From contig NZ_KB895452.1 of NCBI RefSeq assembly GCF_000374865.1, positions 434,001 to 498,000 of the forward strand: 64,000 nt of DNA. Direction: 5' to 3'. The position numbers and the translations under genes were made by a program. Under the pieces are notes generated by a model. It ran no database searches. It saw nothing but the letters and a program-made list of their open reading frames with translations, and was not told the DNA's origin. Below, one piece after another: positions 60,318 through 64,000 of this stretch. Positions within the stretch are counted from its first letter, which is position 1. Every line of letters begins with the position of its first letter. This DNA comes from Arthrobacter sp. 135MFCol5.1 (GTDB taxonomy: Bacteria > Actinomycetota > Actinomycetes > Actinomycetales > Micrococcaceae).

Positions 60318-62243
60318 TTGACGGCGTCACCATCTACGACCTTCGGTGCTGGCTACGGAGCAGCAGCCGGACGGTCCCTCCAAGGCCTGTTGAAGGGGCG
60401 CACTCAGGATCCAGCGTGGGAGCGGCCGATCCTGTTGCTCATTCTCGCCCTCAATGCCACTCTCTACTTCTGGAACCTCGGGATCAACGGATGGGGTAAC
60501 TATTTCTACAGCGCCGCAGTCCAGTCCGGCACGCAGAACCTGGTCTCCGCCTTTTTTGGCTCTTCCGATTGGGGTAATTCCATTACCGTTGATAAGCCGC
60601 CACTTAGTTTGTGGGTCATGGAGATTTCCACCAAAATCTTCGGCTTCACTCCCATCGGAATATTGGCACCTCAAGCAATTATGGGAGTTGCATCAACACT
60701 TCTCATCTACCTCATCATTCGCCATGAATTCGCAGCAGTACCTGCACTTCTTGCCGCCACCATATTCTTTACGACTCCGATCGTGGTTCTTATGTCGAGG
60801 TACAACAACCCCGACCCCCTCATGCTTCTACTGATGCTCGTCTCGGTATATGCGGTCCAGCATGCGATCGAATCCGATCGAGTGAGATACCTGATTCTCT
60901 TAGGGGCAGCAGTTGGGTTGGCATTCATGACCAAGCAGCTTCAAGGACTCCTGGTGCTTCCGAGCGTCAGTGTTGCGTATCTGCTGTGGAGTAACGCGGG
61001 ATGGACCAGGAAACTGAAACATGCCGGCATTTCAGGCTCCGTGATGGCGGTCACCGGCGGCGCCTGGATGACCGCGGTGGACTTGATACCGGCAGAGGCG
61101 CGGCCCTTCGTGGGAGGATCACATTCCAACAGTGTGTTGGAACTGACCTTGGCCTACAACGGCTTGGACCGCATAGTTGGGACCGAGGAAGATCCTGTTG
61201 CTAACCTCATACCTGCACAATTCAGGCAGGTGGATTCGGACGCAGGGCTTCTGCGGCTCCTGAATGCAAACTACGGCCAGGAAATCGGATGGATCCTGCC
61301 TGCGGCCGTGGTCGGCACGCTACTGATATGTCTCGGATGGAAGCTGTTACCCCCCGCACGGGGTGTAAGGGCCCTCGCCTTTGTGGCCATCACTTGGTTC
61401 CTGGGAACCTACCTCGTGTTGAGTTTCATGGGCAATCAAATTCATACCTATTACACGGAGGCGCTCTCGGCACCGCTGGCCCTCACCGTAGGCGTGGCCA
61501 GTGCACTTTACATCAGGCACCGACGGCTGCTGGTTGTGAGAGTCCTGGCGGCGCTCGGCATCCTGTCAACGGCAGTGTGCTCTTGGCTTATTCTGAGCAG
61601 CGTTGTTGGCTGGCCGGAATGGATAGGCAGCGGGATCTTGCTGCTGGGGACTCTTGGAGCAGCACTGTCTGTGGTTAGGCCCCCGACGCGGTGGCTGGAG
61701 GTGTGCGCCGCAAGCATGGCGGTTGCAGCATTACTGGCGGGGCCGCTCCTAACGTCTGCGCTCAATACAACACTCCCCCAGAACGGTTCCAACCCCGTAT
61801 CTGGTCAACTGAGCAAAAGTCCTGCCAGCATCAATCGCTTCCTCGACAACATGAAACACGGGAACCTTGCTTGGGCTTACGACGTTGCCTTTGGCCAAAC
61901 CCCGAACGCTTCCATCCTCGACAAACTGGCGGCCTCAGAAACGTGCCTGTGGGCGGCTGCCACTTCAGCCTCGCAGACAGCTGCACGGCTGCAAATTGAG
62001 GCCAAGCGGCCGATCATGCCGCTCGGTGGGTTCGCTGGATCCGACCCGTCCCCCACCCTCCAAGCCTTCAAGGACAAGGTCGCTGGCGGACAAATTTGCT
62101 ACTTTCTTCCCCAGGATGAGTTTCTGGCAACCCAGCCAAAGGCAAGCACCGTCGCTGAAATTACCGACTGGGTAAAAACCCACTTTCAGCTTGAGATGGT
62201 AGGCGGGCAAGGCATCTACGACTTATCAAAACCGATTTCGTGA
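60318..62243 (+). CDS. GT39/ArnT-like glycosyltransferase, YkcB type
   Basis: The 641-residue membrane protein has an N-terminal cytosolic stretch, about twelve helices and an extracytoplasmic C-terminal domain of about 120 residues. The YkcB-type motifs are GNYFYSAAVQSG, SSDWGNSITVDKPPLSLWV and MSRYNNPDPLMLLLMLV. It should transfer a sugar from polyprenyl phosphate to an outer-surface acceptor, with the upstream GT2-GtrA protein making the donor. The start is a TTG at 60318 behind GGGGGAG. The acceptor is unknown. Confidence 0.9.
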   Translation: MTASPSTTFGAGYGAAAGRSLQGLLKGRTQDPAWERPILLLILALNATLYFWNLGINGWGNYFYSAAVQSGTQNLVSAFFGSSDWGNSITVDKPPLSLWVMEISTKIFGFTPIGILAPQAIMGVASTLLIYLIIRHEFAAVPALLAATIFFTTPIVVLMSRYNNPDPLMLLLMLVSVYAVQHAIESDRVRYLILLGAAVGLAFMTKQLQGLLVLPSVSVAYLLWSNAGWTRKLKHAGISGSVMAVTGGAWMTAVDLIPAEARPFVGGSHSNSVLELTLAYNGLDRIVGTEEDPVANLIPAQFRQVDSDAGLLRLLNANYGQEIGWILPAAVVGTLLICLGWKLLPPARGVRALAFVAITWFLGTYLVLSFMGNQIHTYYTEALSAPLALTVGVASALYIRHRRLLVVRVLAALGILSTAVCSWLILSSVVGWPEWIGSGILLLGTLGAALSVVRPPTRWLEVCAASMAVAALLAGPLLTSALNTTLPQNGSNPVSGQLSKSPASINRFLDNMKHGNLAWAYDVAFGQTPNASILDKLAASETCLWAAATSASQTAARLQIEAKRPIMPLGGFAGSDPSPTLQAFKDKVAGGQICYFLPQDEFLATQPKASTVAEITDWVKTHFQLEMVGGQGIYDLSKPIS

Positions 62244-62328
62244 GCCCAGGGGGCCTCTGCGGACACTCGTGTAGCGGCTATTAGAGGCGCGTCCGACGAT
62301 TCCCCTGAGGGAATTACCGCACGCAAAA

Positions 62329-62359
62329 AGCCCGCCCCACCAAAAGGTGGGACGGGCTT
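62329..62359 (-). terminator. Rho-independent terminator of rplM-rpsI
   Basis: An inverted repeat of about 14 bp with one mismatch around AAAA lies 15 nt after the rpsI stop. On the minus strand the stem is followed by TTTTTGCG. Confidence 0.88.
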
Positions 62360-62373
62360 CTGTGCAAGCGGAT

Positions 62374-62877
62374 TTAGCGCTTGGAGTACTGCTGGGCCTT
62401 GCGGGCCTTCTTGAGACCGGCCTTCTTACGCTCGATGACACGGGCGTCGCGGGACAGGTAACCGGCCTTCTTCAGGGTCGGGCGGTTGTTCTCGACGTCG
62501 ATCTCGTTCAGCGAACGAGCGATGCCGAGACGCAGGGCGCCTGCCTGGCCGGAGATGCCGCCACCGTGGATACGGGCGATGACGTCGTAGGCGCCTTCGA
62601 GATCAAGGATCTTGAAGGGCTCGTTGACGTCCTGCTGGTGCAGCTTGTTCGGGAAGTAGTTCGCCAGCTCGCGGCCGTTGATGGTCCACTTGCCGGAGCC
62701 GGGCACAACGCGCACGCGTGCAACGGCTTCCTTGCGGCGGCCAACAGCTGCGCCGGCAACCGTCAGGGCCGGGCGTTCCTTCTTGGGAGCAGCTTCGGAA
62801 GCTGAGCTCTCAGAGGTGTAGCTGGTCAGGTTTTCCTCGGCCTCGACGGCCTCGGTGGTCTCTTCGTTCTGAGCCAC
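62374..62877 (-). CDS. rpsI: Ribosomal protein S9
   Basis: S9 is a small-subunit protein whose C-terminal tail reaches the P-site tRNA. The 167-residue protein has an acidic N-terminal extension of about 35 residues, then the S9 domain ([36 protein letters not shown]) and the basic tail ending [12 protein letters not shown]. The GTG start follows AAGGAG. It is 38 nt after rplM in one operon. Confidence 0.98.
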   Translation of the reverse strand: MAQNEETTEAVEAEENLTSYTSESSASEAAPKKERPALTVAGAAVGRRKEAVARVRVVPGSGKWTINGRELANYFPNKLHQQDVNEPFKILDLEGAYDVIARIHGGGISGQAGALRLGIARSLNEIDVENNRPTLKKAGYLSRDARVIERKKAGLKKARKAQQYSKR

Positions 62878-62915
62878 GATTCTCCTTGTATAGATAAGTT
62901 GTTTGGTGGCCAGGA

Positions 62916-63359
62916 CTACTGGGCGACCTGGGTGATTTCGAAAGTCTTGGGCTGCTGGGCGGCGTGCGGGTGCTCAGCACCGCGGTACACCTTCAGCTTG
63001 CCCAGCTGCTGTGCAGCGAGGGAGTTTTTGGGGAGCATGCCCTTGATGGCCTTCTCAACGGCGCGGACCGGGTTGGATTCCAGCAGTTCCGCGTAGTTGA
63101 CGGAGGTCAGGCCGCCCGGGTAGCCGGAGTGGCGGTATGCGCGCTTCTGCTCCAGCTTGGCGCCGGTGAGGGCAACCTTTTCAGCGTTGATGATGATGAC
63201 GAAGTCGCCCATGTCCATGTGGGACGCGAAAGTGGCCTTGTGCTTGCCGCGCAGCAGGATTGCGGTCTGGCTTGCAAGACGACCAAGGACAACGTCGGTG
63301 GCGTCAATGACGTGCCACTGGCGGTTGATATCGCCGGGCTTCGGGGTGTACGTACGCAC
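62916..63359 (-). CDS. rplM: Ribosomal protein L13
   Basis: L13 is an early-assembling large-subunit protein. The 147-residue protein has [43 protein letters not shown] and the [20 protein letters not shown] motif. I chose the GTG at 63359 ([10 protein letters not shown]); the frame continues to 63416 without homology. It is the first gene of the rplM-rpsI operon. Confidence 0.98.
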   Translation of the reverse strand: MRTYTPKPGDINRQWHVIDATDVVLGRLASQTAILLRGKHKATFASHMDMGDFVIIINAEKVALTGAKLEQKRAYRHSGYPGGLTSVNYAELLESNPVRAVEKAIKGMLPKNSLAAQQLGKLKVYRGAEHPHAAQQPKTFEITQVAQ

Positions 63360-63559
63360 GGTGTTTGCCTCGTTCTTGTTCTGGCGTTCTTGTTTAGGTG
63401 TCGCTAGCTCGCGCACCTACTGTCTGCGCGCTACCGGAACAGAGGTGAGGGCTCCATGTAACCAGTCATCCTGAAGTTCCGAATGTGCACGTTGAGTAGT
63501 TATCCTGCAACCGGATTCTCAAGCGGGCACGCACCATCGGAATAGGACACGCACAACGA
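63360..63559 (-). promoter_or_regulatory. Long 5' leader of rplM-rpsI
   Basis: If transcription starts just after the -10 box at 63566-63571, about 200 nt of untranslated leader precede rplM. I see no gene in this region. The short A-rich direct repeats near the start codon (CAAGAACG repeated at about 63370-63395) are the only structure noted. A leader of this length could hold an autoregulatory element, but no fold was established. Confidence 0.45.
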
Positions 63560-63565
63560 CTACCT

Positions 63566-63595
63566 AGATTAGCGCGTCAGGTGGTTCAGGGTCAA
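63566..63595 (-). promoter_or_regulatory. Promoter of rplM-rpsI
   Basis: On the minus strand a -35 TTGACC (63590-63595) and a -10 TAATCT (63566-63571) are separated by 18 bp, the best sigma-70-like promoter near the operon. Confidence 0.72.
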
Positions 63596-63652
63596 AATGA
63601 GGTAGCGGAGGTTGGCTCGTCATGCGCCAACCCAACCAATGCAGGGGGCGCA

Positions 63653-64000
63653 GTGGTATCAGCAGAGGGCGGAGGGTCGGCCGGTTGGCTCCTTGTCGTT
63701 GTCATCGGCCTGCTGGGATGTTTCCTCTCCCCCATGGCTGAGATCCTGATTGCGCGGACGCTGCCGCGGCTGGGTGCCCTGCCGGCGCCGCGGGTTCGGA
63801 TGACGACGGCGGCCGTCACCGGCGCCGCGTGCGCCGCCTTCGTCCTGCGCTTTGGCAATATACCGGGCCTGCCGGCCCTAATCCTCCTGGCAGTGCTAGG
63901 CGTTCAACTTTCAAGGGTGGACATCGCCCTGCATTTATTGCCCAACCAGCTCGTATTTATTCTCTTAGTCGCCGGCATTGTCCTGTTGGCAGCTCCGCTG
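63653..64000 (+). CDS. A24-type prepilin peptidase, partial at right edge
   Basis: The gene runs off the right edge; about 116 residues are visible. It begins at a GTG (63653) behind GCAGGGGG; an in-frame GTG at 63581 is an alternative. Three hydrophobic segments are visible: AGWLLVVVIGLLGCFL, AAVTGAACAAFVL and LPALILLAVLGVQL. The last is followed by SRVDIALHLLPNQLVFILLVAG, which resembles the first catalytic Asp region (D-x(3-6)-LPN) of A24 peptidases of the type IV/Tad pilus pathway. The second Asp would lie outside the window. Confidence 0.72.
   Translation, partial: MVSAEGGGSAGWLLVVVIGLLGCFLSPMAEILIARTLPRLGALPAPRVRMTTAAVTGAACAAFVLRFGNIPGLPALILLAVLGVQLSRVDIALHLLPNQLVFILLVAGIVLLAAPL

Noticed and set aside
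63592..63858. Minus-strand open frame of 88 codons at the right edge
   Set aside because: It is antisense to the prepilin peptidase-like gene, which has membrane segments and an Asp motif; the minus frame is low complexity.

Overview
The window is high-GC actinobacterial chromosome, most likely from Arthrobacter, Pseudarthrobacter or a close relative in the Micrococcaceae. Pointers are the GuaB3/GuaB/GuaA set, mycothiol synthesis (MshA with an actinobacterial-type inositol-phosphate synthase), a TreX-TreY-TreZ trehalose operon, DUF222-HNH and DUF559-like proteins, a groES-groEL operon with CIRCE operators and a His-tailed GroEL, and many start codons 6-7 nt behind a TANNNT -10 box, as in leaderless transcripts. 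Genus assignment is inference from gene content.

Layout. 1-4.4 kb: left-edge partial superfamily-1 helicase-like ATPase, guaA, a SURF1-DUF3817 pair. 4.4-15 kb: PTS EIIA, glpD, guaB3, three unknown + strand genes (two coupled by ATGA), an ABC exporter, a DUF222-HNH protein and guaB. 15-20.4 kb: OafA-type acyltransferase with SGNH domain, DUF389 membrane protein, ATP-dependent DNA ligase LigB, RibD/DHFR-like reductase. 20.4-28.3 kb: groES-groEL under two CIRCE elements, a small membrane protein divergent from a THUMP-like methyltransferase, a shikimate dehydrogenase, a GH3 lipoprotein, a YbdK-type glutamate-cysteine ligase. 28.3-32.5 kb: the overlapping operon alr-tsaE-tsaB-rimI-tsaD (cell wall D-Ala plus tRNA t6A). 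32.5-38.3 kb: PfkB kinase divergent from a GH4 glycosidase, then mshA and fhs. 38.3-39.6 kb: a DUF559/Vsr-like gene between two inverted arrays of 32-bp direct repeats. 39.6-48.5 kb: ino1, an aldo/keto reductase, treX-treY-treZ. 48.5-57.6 kb: acpS-nnr, glmS, coaA, a Tat-type M15 carboxypeptidase lipoprotein, mscL, a Gpi18-like membrane glycosyltransferase, glmM. 57.7-62.2 kb: surface glycan genes (acyltransferase 3, GT2-GtrA fusion, YkcB-like GT39). 62.3-64 kb: rplM-rpsI and, at the right edge, a partial A24-type prepilin peptidase.

How it works together. Most of the window is core metabolism: GMP synthesis, cell-envelope precursors (glmS, glmM, alr), CoA and acyl-carrier activation (coaA, acpS), one-carbon supply (fhs), thiol and osmolyte synthesis (ino1 to mshA; treXYZ), tRNA modification and protein folding. 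Accessory character is clearest in the 38.3-39.6 kb repeat-flanked nuclease-like gene, the 55-62 kb visibly AT-richer surface glycan genes that straddle glmM, and the unknown trio at 8.1-9.6 kb. The repeat-flanked gene is the best candidate for something undescribed; nothing in the window forms a recognisable CRISPR array, prophage or insertion sequence, and I saw no tRNA or rRNA gene.
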